A stretch of 58,254 bases of DNA from Bacteroidales bacterium M3 (GTDB lineage Bacteria; Bacteroidota; Bacteroidia; Bacteroidales; Muribaculaceae). The notes beneath the pieces are model-generated. The model did not search any database. It was not told where the DNA came from and saw only the letters and a list, made by a program, of their open reading frames with translations. The stretch is taken from the NCBI GenBank assembly GCA_001689445.1, contig LUJN01000013.1:1-58254 (forward strand), read 5' to 3'. This document shows, piece by piece, positions 42,026 through 52,200 of this stretch. Numbering within the stretch: the stretch's first letter is position 1; each line of letters starts with the position of its first letter. The position numbers and the translations under genes are program-made.

Positions 42026-45000
42026 TTATCTTACTATCAGGCGTGCGGTGCCTGAGGCGGTGCGCACGATGTAGAGGCCCGAGGTCATGTCGGAGACGTC
42101 GATGGTGCCTGTGGTGTCGTCGATGTCGGCGGTCTTCACAAGCGAGCCGTCCACGGATACCACCTCTACCTTGCCAAGTGCTGCATTGGAGCGTATGTTC
42201 ACCACGTCCACTGCGGGGTTGGGGAAGAGCGTCAGCTTGCCTGCATTGTCACCCTCGATGCCCTCGATTTCGGTTGTTCCGCCACCAACATGGGCTGTGG
42301 TATATGCCGGTGTCGAAAGCGTGCGCAACAGGGCGGCGTTGCGGCCTGAAAGGTGGGTGAACTCTACATCCTTGGTCGGCTCGGCGGCGATTCTTGCCTT
42401 TGTGGCGCGTACGGTAGCCGGGTCGAGGTCGTCGATAGTGGCCGTCAGCACCGGTGCGATGGCATTGCGGCGCGGGGCTTTCATCACCACGGGGACATGC
42501 TTGAGCAGCACGATGTGGGCATCCTCGATATCACCTTTCTCGGTGTCGTCGACCTTGGTGTTGCCGGTCTTCATCACATGGTGGAGCTTGATAGGCAGAT
42601 AGCCCTTCTCGGCAGCCACCTCGGCAAAGTTCTCATCAAGCAGGTCGATAGTCTCGGTAGAGGGATAGTTGATGCTCCAGTGGTCGAGGTAGCCCGTCAC
42701 ATTATGAGTGTCCAAAACCTCGCCTCCGAACGGGTCTTTATCTCCATACCCCTTGCGGCGTTCGGCAGCGTTGGTGGCATAGAATCCAACTCCGTAATGG
42801 AGATCGGCACCGTTGTTTGCCTCGAAGTTTACGGGCACAAAGGCGTTATACCAGTTATAGTTTTCGGGCACGCAGTTGACCTGAAGGCCGATGGCGCCTA
42901 TACTAAGATTGGCGTTATCAGAGCCCCAACCTATGCGGTCGGTCACGTTGGTGTCGGAAATGGGCACATTGGAATTGCTTGTCTCATAGGAGAACTCCCC
43001 TGATGTTGCTGCCTTTTCCGATGCACCACCGACACGGCGGGTGTAGCTGGTGGTCAGTGTCCACTTGCCAATGTCGCTCTTGGCGAAAGTATTGTAGGTC
43101 AAGCCTGCCATTTCGTCCTTTGCGGCATCCGAGCCATCGGGGAGCAAGTCGGAGAGGTTTTTAGTATCGACAGGCACAAGCATGTACTGGAGCATGAACG
43201 GTGCGTTCTGGTTGAGCTTGCGGGCAGGGTTACCGCCGCTGGGGCCGTTGGATACAAGCTCGTAGGATATCTCCTTGTCGGCACGGTTGAGGACAAGGTG
43301 ATACTTTACTTCCCAGTCGCGGAGTACGTCGTCGGTGACTTCGAGCGCGGATATCACGCCCTCACCCTGGAGTTGGTTGGCCTTGGTGAAGTTCTTGACA
43401 TACGAGCGAGTGTCATTTTCGACAGGGCTCTTGACCGATGCCATGCCGCCTGCGACAGGCTTGTCGGTGTGGTCGCCCGAGAAGTCCTCTGAGCTGAAGT
43501 CGTAGGAATAGGCTTTCCCGTCCTCATCGGTCACGGCACGCAGTCCTACGATTCCGAAGTCGGTGATTGAAGCGGCTGAGGTGAGCACGGCACAAGATGC
43601 GTTGCCGGAACCTATGTTGAGCGCCTTCCACTTCTCGGCATCCTCGGCCTTGGGAGTCATGTTGACTACAAATGTGTAGCTGTTGTAGGGAAGCACATTC
43701 TTGAGCGTGATGTCGGGCATGCGGAATGCGCCCTTGTCATCGCTTATCGGGTCAACGCTGACAGTGTTGTCGGCAGCGACCTCCATGGGGGTGTCCTGAC
43801 CCTCGACGATTACCGAGGTGCAGAGGGGCCAGTTGCCAAGGGCTGCAGGGGTCTGCGGCAGGGTGATGACATACTTGTCGATCATGTCGCCGTTGAGACG
43901 GTCGGAACCGGTCTCCACCTTTTCCTCAACGATATCGGGGGCGGTGGCGGTGAGCTTCACGTCAAATGACTTGAGGCTTGTCTCATCATCGATCACCTCT
44001 ATCACCTGCTTGGCGGTCAATGCCGGAGAGGAAACATCGAGGAGGTCGATGTCGTTGGAGTAGGCCACATAGCCGGGAGTGGTGTCCTCGTTACCTGCGA
44101 GACGGCCTGCGCGTGCGGTGTCGCTCTCGGGGTCATTGTCGTCATCGTAGTACCAAACGGCGATGCTGTAGCGATACTTGCCGGGGAGATAGCGGCAGTC
44201 GTCATCGCGCAGATAGTTGTAGATATTCTCGTCGGCAAAGAAGTCTTTCTGCTTCATCGCACCCTTGTCAAATGTACCCACGATGGGGCTCACAGCATTG
44301 CCGTCGGCATCTTCGGTGACCTCGTTGAGCATATCGTCGGATGCGCGTCCGGCATTGACCTTGTAGCGGGTGATGACATACTTGCTGATGGACTTGTCGT
44401 CGTCGCGTGACTCGGCAGGCACGTTGTAGTTGTAGCCGATGCGGTCCTTATCCATTGCCGAAATCCAGATGGAGGGACCTCCTGCCTGCTGGTAGAAGCG
44501 CAGCACGGAGTTGGCGAAGCCCTTCTCGCGGTCAAACCACAGCTCGATGCGCTTGAAGTAGATACGCGTACCGTCGTTGTCCTGGAAGTTGCCTTCCACC
44601 CAATCCTGAGTACCGTTCTTATTGTCGCGTACGTCTGACTTGATGCCTGATTGCTTCTCGTCATCGGTGAGTCCGGTAGTCACGGCAAAGTCATCGGCTC
44701 CGGCATTGTTGGCTGTCGCAAAGTATACGCGCGACTTGTTGGGCGAGCCCCATCCAAGACGGTCGCGGTTGGATACGCCGTGTCCGCCGTTGTGGTTGTT
44801 CCATTCGGCTCCTGTATTCACTGCGTCGTTATAGCCGCTGTATGCGATAGGGTTACCGCCCCAGCCCGACCATACCTTGAATGCTCCGCGCATCCACACG
44901 TTCTCGACCACGTAGCAGTCCATATCGCCTGAGATTGTGCGTGAGCCTTCTGAGGTGTCGGCATGGTTGCGGTAGGTCTCATCGGAGGCGCTGCCGAATG

Positions 45001-48000
45001 TCTTGTCGGTGCGGCTTGCTGTACGCTTTTCATCGTAGACGAACAGAAGACCGTTGGAGTCATATTCAAATCCGGTTGAGTTCATGAACTTGGTCGGGTG
45101 CTTGGACATCCAGTCCTTGTCAAAGGCGGTCTGGTAGAGGAACTCGCCGTTGCCGTCGACATAGGGCGTACCGTCGCCATACTGGATGTAGCCCTCCTGC
45201 CATCCCTGCTCAAAGGAGGAGATATTCTGGAAGAGGCGTGCACGCGGGGTGCGGGCGTCGGTCTTGTCGATGTCGTAGGCCTGGTTGCGGAATGCCGAGC
45301 CGACGATAGAGAATGTCAGATAGTCCTTGATATCGGCCTTCTGATACTTCACGCCTGTCATCGACAGAGTGTTGCTTGAGGGTGTGAAGCTGATTTTACC
45401 GACAAGGAAAGGATATGCCTTGGAGACATCATCATGAGTGTTGGGATTTCCCATATTGGTTTCGATCGAACTGTCGTTGGCGCGCTTCGGGCCATGTATG
45501 CGTATGGCTTTGTTCACCATCTGGCTGTTGTTGGTGCCGCCAAACTGGTTGAGGGTCGACTCTGTATTGTAGAGTATTGCCTGCCATACATCGCTGCGTG
45601 ATGCGTCTACGGAGTTGGTCGGGCTTACCGACGACAGGTTGAGGTTTGTGTCGGATGAGTTTGCCCATACGTCGCCTGAGGTCTTTGTCAGGGCGGTATA
45701 GCGGTGGTGGATATAATCCTCGTAGTTGTCGACCACGCCGACCATGAACATCGAGGTGTACATTATGCGGTTCTCGATGATGTAGTTGCCGGCACCGTCG
45801 GGCTGGAGTTCCCATTCGGGCTGCAGGCGCCATGCACCCATGCGGTTGCCGACGATGAAGTAGTGCTTCTTGCTGCCGTCGGCGGCAAAGTCGCTCTCCT
45901 TCAATGGCATGTGGACGGGGAGCTTGGTGATGTTCTCCGAGCCGGGGAAGGTGATGGTGAGGCGGTGAGTCTTGGCGTTCCATGTGAACGTGTAAGCCAC
46001 GCCTTTGAGTTGGTTGTACTTACAGTCTTCACGGCCGGTGTAAAGCTCGCGGTCGCGGAGAGTCACCGCGCCGTTGAACACCATGTTGGGATTGGAGTAC
46101 TTGGCTCCGGTGGTGGCATTGTAGATGTTGAACGTTCCGTCACCGGTAATTCGCACGGTCCCGCTATACTCGTCGGGGTTGTCGGTGCGCGTGAGGGTGG
46201 TGTTGCCGGCATTGGAGGTGCGCAGCATCCAGCTCGACGCATTCTCGAGAGTAAACAGTTGGGGCACGTCGCCGTTCATGGTCAATGAGGCACTAACTGT
46301 CAGGTCATCGTTAAACTTTTCCTTGCCGGAGGATTCGCCGATGATTGGGAATGTCATCGTGCCGGTCGTGGTCGCTACCAGAGTAACGGTCTCTCCGTTG
46401 CCCACATGCTGGCGCGTATTATCGTTGAGCGCATAGCGCTTGCTCGTGCCGTTCTCCAGGTCGACGCGGATGAAGTTGTCATATGATGTCCCCTGGGGGA
46501 GCACGAAGTCCTCGCGGCTATAGTTGCCGTCGGCACCCTTGATAAGCGGGTGGAGGCGTCCCTGCTGGCGCACGAGGTAGACCTTGGGCCAATTGCCGTT
46601 CTCCGGGCCGATGATGGTGAATGTGGGGCGGTTCTGCGAGTCGAGCGTCACGCGCACGTCATACGAGCCTACCCCTCCGGCAAAGCCGGGATTGAGGAAC
46701 ATGCCGTCTGCTGCACCTGTAAGCCCCGTGCCTTCGACATGGGCATCATAGGTGCGGTTGGAGTATATGATGGGATTTTCGAACCCTTCAGGGATTTCTG
46801 TCATAAACGAGCGCGTCCCATTCTCGTCGACCACGGCTATGCGGAACGCCGTGTTGCAGAAAAACTCGACACCATCTTCGCTGTAGACACCGTTGTCAAA
46901 CTTCAAGACCGTTGCATCCTCAAGGCTCCAGTTGCCGCTCACGCCGGGTCCCACGAGGTAGACTGCCGTCATCGAGGGAAGGGCTCCATTATAGAATGTC
47001 ATGTCGACAGGTTGTCCGTTGCTGTCAATAGATATCACACCCGATATGGATGCTGAGAACTTGTCGTTGGGGAAGTAGAAAGCGGTTGTAGACTCGCTGA
47101 TACTGGTAGCTTGCTCAGGAACAAGAGCTCCGCCTGAAGTAGAATATCTGAGTGTACCCTTATTGGTGACTACCTCTAAATAATATTCGTTATCGGCAGA
47201 TGTCCAAATAGCAGGAATCTCGACTGTCCATTTGCCCATCGCATTTTTGGTAAACTCGACTCCATCACGCAGAGGGGAGCCGTCTTTATTGCCCTTTTCA
47301 TGCTTCATGGTTATTTTGGTCACGGTGACAGGTCCGACAGGCATTGTTGCGTCGGTAAATGTCATAGTCGAGGGTCTGCCGTTGGAGCCTACGGTCACCT
47401 TGCCTGTCACGGCACCATTATCAAAGCCCCAATCGGGGCCTGAAATGAACACAAATGCATCAGATGTGCTTGTGGTCGGCACAATATTCTGCTCTATTCC
47501 AGACTTGAAGTAATAGTCGCTGCTACCCGTGCTGATTACATAGCGGGAATTGTTGTTGTCATTGCCATATACATGCAGGTGGTAAGGAGTGGTAGCTCCT
47601 GTAGTGACAGCAGTCTTGCCAAGTGTCCAGCTTCCATCGACCTGCTTCTCGAACTTACCTACCACTGTGTTGTTGTGGTGCAGCTCAAGACGCTCGATTT
47701 CATACGTGAAATCGCCGTCGGTAGGAGCTACAGTCAGTGTCGGGTTGGAGTTGGACGTGTTAAGGGTGAACTTATATGATCCCTCTGCAAGATTTGAATA
47801 ATTGCAATTGCCGCCAGTACTATACATAGTGCCTGAAGTGGTCGAACCCGAGAAGGTGAAACCGCCATTACCATAATATGTACCACTGGGGTTCTGGAAG
47901 CCGAACTTACCCGAACCAGAAATGGTAAGTTCCACAGTCCACACGTTGGCTTCGGTCGTCGAGGGGATCATCGAAACCAAAGGCCAGCTGCCGCCTGTCA

Positions 48001-48346
48001 TATCGCCTTTTATAGACCATACCGAAAGTGTTGTGCCCTTATAGACAGAGTTGGTTGGTATGCCGCTTAAGTTCTCGGCCTTTGTGCTATTGGCATAGGA
48101 CGAGCTACTGCAAAATTCAGCGACTGTCGGGTTTTTACCCGTGTCGGGATGGGTTATGTACCAAAGGGCACTGTTGCCCACCCGCGTCATTGCCTGTGCG
48201 CCCGTGCCCCAGTCGTTGCCATACAGATTCACATGCGGCGTCGCCCAATTTGAGGACGAGTTGTCGTAGAAAATCGTATAAGCTCCGGCATCCTGGTAGC
48301 CGATGAGGGCGAAAAGGAATGCGAAAAGCAAATAAAGTTTTTTCAT
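42026..48346 (-). CDS. Giant secreted multi-domain protein with T9SS sorting domain
   Basis: A 2106-residue protein with a signal peptide (MKKLYLLFAFLFALIGYQDAGA). The N-terminal part, YTIFYDNSSSNWATPHVNLYG, resembles starch-binding modules of the CBM26 type. Further modules recur with patterns such as TVWTVELTISGSGKFGFQNP, GKWTVEIPAIWTSADNEYYL, YLVGPGVSGNWSLEDATV and HYFIVGNRMGAWRLQPEW, each like a SusE/F-type beta-sandwich. The C-terminal 75 residues are a type A T9SS sorting domain (LTLFPNPAVDVVNIRSN, ending ARLIVR). No catalytic motif was recognised. It is probably a cell-surface or released glycan-binding scaffold, by inference. The gene is monocistronic, with a long GC-rich leader and its own terminator. 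Confidence 0.75.
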   Translation of the reverse strand: MKKLYLLFAFLFALIGYQDAGAYTIFYDNSSSNWATPHVNLYGNDWGTGAQAMTRVGNSALWYITHPDTGKNPTVAEFCSSSSYANSTKAENLSGIPTNSVYKGTTLSVWSIKGDMTGGSWPLVSMIPSTTEANVWTVELTISGSGKFGFQNPSGTYYGNGGFTFSGSTTSGTMYSTGGNCNYSNLAEGSYKFTLNTSNSNPTLTVAPTDGDFTYEIERLELHHNNTVVGKFEKQVDGSWTLGKTAVTTGATTPYHLHVYGNDNNNSRYVISTGSSDYYFKSGIEQNIVPTTSTSDAFVFISGPDWGFDNGAVTGKVTVGSNGRPSTMTFTDATMPVGPVTVTKITMKHEKGNKDGSPLRDGVEFTKNAMGKWTVEIPAIWTSADNEYYLEVVTNKGTLRYSTSGGALVPEQATSISESTTAFYFPNDKFSASISGVISIDSNGQPVDMTFYNGALPSMTAVYLVGPGVSGNWSLEDATVLKFDNGVYSEDGVEFFCNTAFRIAVVDENGTRSFMTEIPEGFENPIIYSNRTYDAHVEGTGLTGAADGMFLNPGFAGGVGSYDVRVTLDSQNRPTFTIIGPENGNWPKVYLVRQQGRLHPLIKGADGNYSREDFVLPQGTSYDNFIRVDLENGTSKRYALNDNTRQHVGNGETVTLVATTTGTMTFPIIGESSGKEKFNDDLTVSASLTMNGDVPQLFTLENASSWMLRTSNAGNTTLTRTDNPDEYSGTVRITGDGTFNIYNATTGAKYSNPNMVFNGAVTLRDRELYTGREDCKYNQLKGVAYTFTWNAKTHRLTITFPGSENITKLPVHMPLKESDFAADGSKKHYFIVGNRMGAWRLQPEWELQPDGAGNYIIENRIMYTSMFMVGVVDNYEDYIHHRYTALTKTSGDVWANSSDTNLNLSSVSPTNSVDASRSDVWQAILYNTESTLNQFGGTNNSQMVNKAIRIHGPKRANDSSIETNMGNPNTHDDVSKAYPFLVGKISFTPSSNTLSMTGVKYQKADIKDYLTFSIVGSAFRNQAYDIDKTDARTPRARLFQNISSFEQGWQEGYIQYGDGTPYVDGNGEFLYQTAFDKDWMSKHPTKFMNSTGFEYDSNGLLFVYDEKRTASRTDKTFGSASDETYRNHADTSEGSRTISGDMDCYVVENVWMRGAFKVWSGWGGNPIAYSGYNDAVNTGAEWNNHNGGHGVSNRDRLGWGSPNKSRVYFATANNAGADDFAVTTGLTDDEKQSGIKSDVRDNKNGTQDWVEGNFQDNDGTRIYFKRIELWFDREKGFANSVLRFYQQAGGPSIWISAMDKDRIGYNYNVPAESRDDDKSISKYVITRYKVNAGRASDDMLNEVTEDADGNAVSPIVGTFDKGAMKQKDFFADENIYNYLRDDDCRYLPGKYRYSIAVWYYDDDNDPESDTARAGRLAGNEDTTPGYVAYSNDIDLLDVSSPALTAKQVIEVIDDETSLKSFDVKLTATAPDIVEEKVETGSDRLNGDMIDKYVITLPQTPAALGNWPLCTSVIVEGQDTPMEVAADNTVSVDPISDDKGAFRMPDITLKNVLPYNSYTFVVNMTPKAEDAEKWKALNIGSGNASCAVLTSAASITDFGIVGLRAVTDEDGKAYSYDFSSEDFSGDHTDKPVAGGMASVKSPVENDTRSYVKNFTKANQLQGEGVISALEVTDDVLRDWEVKYHLVLNRADKEISYELVSNGPSGGNPARKLNQNAPFMLQYMLVPVDTKNLSDLLPDGSDAAKDEMAGLTYNTFAKSDIGKWTLTTSYTRRVGGASEKAATSGEFSYETSNSNVPISDTNVTDRIGWGSDNANLSIGAIGLQVNCVPENYNWYNAFVPVNFEANNGADLHYGVGFYATNAAERRKGYGDKDPFGGEVLDTHNVTGYLDHWSINYPSTETIDLLDENFAEVAAEKGYLPIKLHHVMKTGNTKVDDTEKGDIEDAHIVLLKHVPVVMKAPRRNAIAPVLTATIDDLDPATVRATKARIAAEPTKDVEFTHLSGRNAALLRTLSTPAYTTAHVGGGTTEIEGIEGDNAGKLTLFPNPAVDVVNIRSNAALGKVEVVSVDGSLVKTADIDDTTGTIDVSDMTSGLYIVRTASGTARLIVR

Positions 48347-48615
48347 AATACGAGTATGAGTTAATTAAAAATTGAGTGAATATTGTTGTTTGTTATTGTT
48401 TTTTTTCTTTCGGTTTCGATCGGTGCCCGCAGTGCCCTCTGGCACAGTGGGAAAAGGGGGTGTGCACGAAGTGTGCACAGCCGTTAACATTGGGGCTGTC
48501 GGGGAGGCGGGCTCCCCGGCGATCCCGCTGCCGGCGCGGGTTGCGGCGCGGAGGGGGCCCCCGCGGGGGCCGTCGCGGGCCGCCGCCAATGCGCCCCATT
48601 GGCGATTTTAGAGGC

Positions 48616-48623
48616 CAAAGATA
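48616..48623 (-). promoter_or_regulatory. -7 promoter element of the giant secreted protein
   Basis: TATCTTTG on the minus strand matches TAnnTTTG exactly, 270 bases before the ATG. No obvious -33 element. It would imply a leader of about 260 bases. Confidence 0.45.
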
Positions 48624-48720
48624 ATTGTTTTTTGGGAAGTGTGAACGGTTTATTATAGTGATTTAGCATTATTTAACCATATCCTTTTGAACCTTTTTCC
48701 CTACCGCTTGGGCATGCCAA

Positions 48721-48806
48721 CCCAGTAGGAGCGCTATACATAGCGCCCGCGCCCGCAATGCCCCCGGATTTGGCGCTGCGGGCGCTATGTATAGCGCCCC
48801 TACTGG
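48721..48806. repeat. Two hairpin elements in inverted orientation
   Basis: The 32-bp hairpin element appears at about 48723-48754 and again, inverted, at about 48773-48804. Outer arms CCCAGTAGG and CCTACTGGG make the whole 86-base unit one large inverted repeat. It lies 32 bases from the antitoxin gene end. Confidence 0.85.
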
Positions 48807-48837
48807 GTGCAACTTTGCAATAGTTGTGGTGCGGACA

Positions 48838-49071
48838 TCAAAGTTCATTGAGTGCTTCTTTTGCGGATTTTGCGGGAAGGATGCCTGTCTCTATGAGCTT
48901 GACCTCGCGGAGGCCACGGGCGATGCGGTCGGTGAGGGTGTCGTTGTCGTCGACGGGGGTTATCTTGAATGTGCCGAGGCGGGATGTGAGGAGGACTGAT
49001 TCGCCACGGAGGGCGCGGCGTAGGATGGCTGACTGGTTGGAGCGAAATTCGCGGGCTGATACTACGTGCAT
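48838..49071 (-). CDS. Orphan Phd/YefM-type antitoxin
   Basis: A 77-residue protein that begins MHVVSAREFRSNQSAILRRA, followed by ESVLLTSRLGTFKITPVD, the beta-alpha pattern of Phd/YefM antitoxins that bind DNA and neutralise a ribonuclease toxin. The C-terminus is short, enough for only a small toxin-binding helix. No toxin gene follows: the next 490 bases on this strand hold only repeats and the leader of another gene, and upstream lies a repeat array and the AddA-like gene. It has an excellent promoter, so it is probably expressed. It may be a free-standing regulator or a remnant of a pair. Confidence 0.8.
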   Translation of the reverse strand: MHVVSAREFRSNQSAILRRALRGESVLLTSRLGTFKITPVDDNDTLTDRIARGLREVKLIETGILPAKSAKEALNEL

Positions 49072-49097
49072 GGTGGATAAGTTTTATGGTTTTGGTG

Positions 49098-49128
49098 CAA
49101 AGATACAAAAAGGATACCATTTTGGCAA
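49098..49128 (-). promoter_or_regulatory. Promoter of the orphan antitoxin gene
   Basis: TATCTTTG on the minus strand (49098-49105) matches TAnnTTTG exactly, and TTG at 49126-49128 lies 20 bases upstream. The ATG at 49071 follows 26 bases after the -7 element. Confidence 0.7.
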
Positions 49129-49136
49129 CCATTTTA

Positions 49137-49261
49137 ATAGTGCAGAGTTCAAAGGTCACAGTGCAGAGTTCATTCGATAGCGCAGAGTTCAAAGGTCACA
49201 GTGCAGAGTTACCCGCCACCGTAGGCGCACTATGAACTGTGAACTTTGAACTGTGCACTAT
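49137..49261. repeat. Three 7-bp arrays, two forward and one inverted
   Basis: Four forward units (AGTGCAG, AGTTCAA, AGGTCAC, AGTGCAG), then AGTTCAT-TCGAT, then another four forward units from 49177, then about 20 bases, then reverse units ATGAACT, GTGAACT, TTGAACT, GTGCACT to 49260. The reverse arm supplies the stop codon of the AddA-like gene. Confidence 0.88.
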
Positions 49262-52200
49262 TCAAGGGGGCGGAGGATGGAGAGGCGGAGGGGGTCGGTG
49301 TAGAGGATGGCGGGGGTGACGGGGTGGTGGAGGATGTCGGCGAGATGGCGGGCGTAGCGGCGCACTTGGGCGCGGTGGGCAGGGAGGGGGGCGCCGGTCT
49401 TGTAGTCGATGACGGTGGCTGTGCCGTCGGGGTGGATGACGACGCGGTCGGGGCGGTAGCGGTGGCCGTCGGGGAGTGTGATGGCGCGCTCGCGGAGGAT
49501 GCGGCTGCCGGGGGCAAACCATGGGGCTACGCGGGGATGGGCGATGAGGCGGGCGAGGGTGTCGCGCAGGGGGGCTACGCGGTCGTCGGGGAGGTTGAGG
49601 CGGTGGGCTACACGGGCAACGGCTCGGGGGAGGGTGTCGGGGGTGGTGACGTGGGCGAGGATGTCGTGGATGACGATGCCGCGCGTGCGTGGGGTGTCGA
49701 GGTCGGGGAGCCGGTCGATGCGCAGGCTGTCCCAGAAGGGGGTGTCGGGGTGGATTGAGTCGAGTGCAGAGTTCAACCCTGTAGGGGCGCTATACATAGC
49801 GCCCGCAGCGACTTTTTGGGAGGATAAGGTCGATAAAGTCGTTAAGGATTCTTCGGCATGGGGGGCGGTCGCGACAGGTCGCGACCCTACATTTGTCGCT
49901 GCGGGATTTGTCGCTGCGGGCGCTATGTATAGCGCCCCTACATTTTGCGCCACTTGGGGGAGGGCGTCATGGATGGCGGCGCCGATGGTGGCGGGGGCGT
50001 TGGGGCGGTAGATGATGGTGAGGGTGGTACCGGCGCGGGTGAAGGCGACGTAGGTGGCGTTGAGCTGGTCGGTGATCTCGTCGAGGCGGCAGGCGGCGTA
50101 TTCGTCGGCATAGGGGGTGTCGGCGAGGGCTGCGGAGGAGGTGACGGGGATGATGGGTGGGAGGAGTTCGTCGGGAATGCCGGGGATGGGATGACTGTCG
50201 TACCACCGCAGTTCGCCGTCGCGCACGAGGGGCCAGGTGGCGAACGGGATGATGACGGAGGGAAATTCGAGGCCCTTGGACTTGTGTATGGTCATGACGC
50301 GCACGGCATCGACGCTCTCGGGGGCGGGGATAGCGGCTGTGTGGCCGGTGGTGTCCCACCAGCGGAGGAAGCCGGGGACGGATGCGCCGAAGCGGGCGGA
50401 GTAGTCGATGAGGAGGTCGAGGAAGGCAGCGAGGAACGGGGCGTCGCGCCGACGGTCGGCCAAGGGTATGTGGGTGGCGATGAGCTGCTCGGCAAGGGAT
50501 ACGGGGTCGGCGGTATTTAGTGCAGAGTTCAAAGGGCAAAGTGCAGAGTTATTTTGAACTGTGCACTTTGAACTGTGCACTGCCGAAGCGAGGCGGATGG
50601 CGTCGGCGGGGGTGTGGCCGTGGAAGATGTGGTAGTGGTAGGCGTTGATGAATTGGTCGATGGTGGGTGAGGCGGCTTTTGGGGTTGTGGGGGTGTTTGT
50701 GGGGTCGGGTGTGGGCGCGTTTGTCGCTGCGGGCGCTATGTATAGCGCCCCTACATTTTGGACTTTGAATTTTGAACTTTGAACTCGGAGAAGGGCGAGG
50801 AGGAGACGGACGGAGGGGGCGGCGGAGACGAGAAGGGCTTCGTCGGAGAGGATGGGGAGCGCGGGGAGGGCGTGGCGCAGGTGGTCGATGACGGTGCGGG
50901 CCTCGGGGTTGGTGCGGGTGAGGAGCACGATGTCTCCGGGTGGTGTGCCGAGGGCGAGGAGGCGGTTGATTTCGGCAACGGTGGCGTCGAGGGCCAGGGG
51001 GGTGAAGTCGGCGGCGGTGTCGGCCTCGATGGGGACGAGGCGCACGTCACCGAGGCGGTCGGCATGGGGCGGCGATACGCGCTGGGCGACGGTGGTGTAG
51101 ATGTCCTCGACGCCGAGGTTGGCGGCGAGGGCGCGGAAGAGGTCGTTGTTGAACTCGACGATGCCGCGCGCGGAGCGCCAGTTGGTGTCGGAGGAGCGGG
51201 TGACGGCCTCGCGGGGGAAGCGACGCGCGACCTCGCTGCGTAGCAACTCGGGGCTGGCGTTGCGGAAGCGGTAGATGCTCTGCTTTGGGTCGCCGATGAT
51301 GAGGTTGTCGTGGTCGTGGGAGAGGCTTTCGGCGAGCAGCGGGGCGAGGTTGTCCCACTGGAGGCGGGAGGTGTCCTGGAACTCGTCGATGAGAAAGTGG
51401 CGCAGCTGCATCCCAAGACGCTCGTAGATGAACGGGGTCTCGTCGGTGGATATGATGTCGGAGAGGAGACCGTTGGTGTCGGAGAGGAGGATGAGGTTGT
51501 TGTCGGCGCGAAATTGGCTCATGATGGAGAATACGCTGCCGAGGATGCCGAGGGCAAAGAGGTTGGCGCGGGTGGCGCGCAGGGTAGGCTCCCCGGCGGC
51601 GGCATCGGCGACGGCGCCGAGGGCTTCGCACAGCAGGGCGTGGAGGGCGGGGTCGGGTGTCGCGCCCTTGAGGTAGGACTGGCCGGCGGGGTCGTCGATG
51701 GCCTTGCGCAGGGTGGCCGACAGCTTGTCGGGGCGTGAGCCGTCGGCATACTTGCGGAGGGGATTGATGACGTGGGCCTTGAGGTACTTGTCGAGGAGCC
51801 CTCGGGCGGCAAGGGCTGTCACAAGGCGGCGGCAGGCGTCGCGGCGGCTGTTGTCGAGCGCGTCGAGCCGGGCGGCAAGGGCCTCGTCGAGGCGCACCAC
51901 GCGGGAGGGGTCGGCGAGGTAGTCGGCCATCTCGTCGTAGCGGCGCTTGAGGGTCTCGTTGGAGAGGCGGGTGATGAAGCCGATGATGGCCTCGTGGATG
52001 CGGGATGTGCGGTTGAAGAGGTTGAACGCGCGCCCGGCGCGCATCTCGGAGAGCATGAAGCGGACTATCCAGTTCTGTATGACGGCGGAGCTGTCATACA
52101 GTGCAGAGTTCAAAGGGCAAAGTGCAGAGTTTTTATCGAGTTCAAGGTGCGAAGTGCAGAGGTCAGAGTTATTTTGAACTTTGCATTTTGAATTTTGAAC

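Larger units (their letters stand above)
48347..48837. other. GC-rich leader region and intergenic gap with no gene
   Basis: This 491-base gap holds no supported gene. 48420-48604 is very GC-rich with several dyads, including GGCCCCCGCGGGGGCC (48556-48571), TGTGCAC-GAAGT-GTGCACA near 48463-48481, and CGCCAATGGGGCGCATTGGC (minus strand, 48585-48604), which also occurs at the window end (58235-58254). If the promoter element at 48616 is used, all of this is in the leader of the giant gene. Confidence 0.55.

Noticed and set aside
49137..49261. Possible CRISPR array
   Set aside because: The units are 7 bp and degenerate, there are no 25-35 bp repeats with unique spacers, and no cas gene is present.
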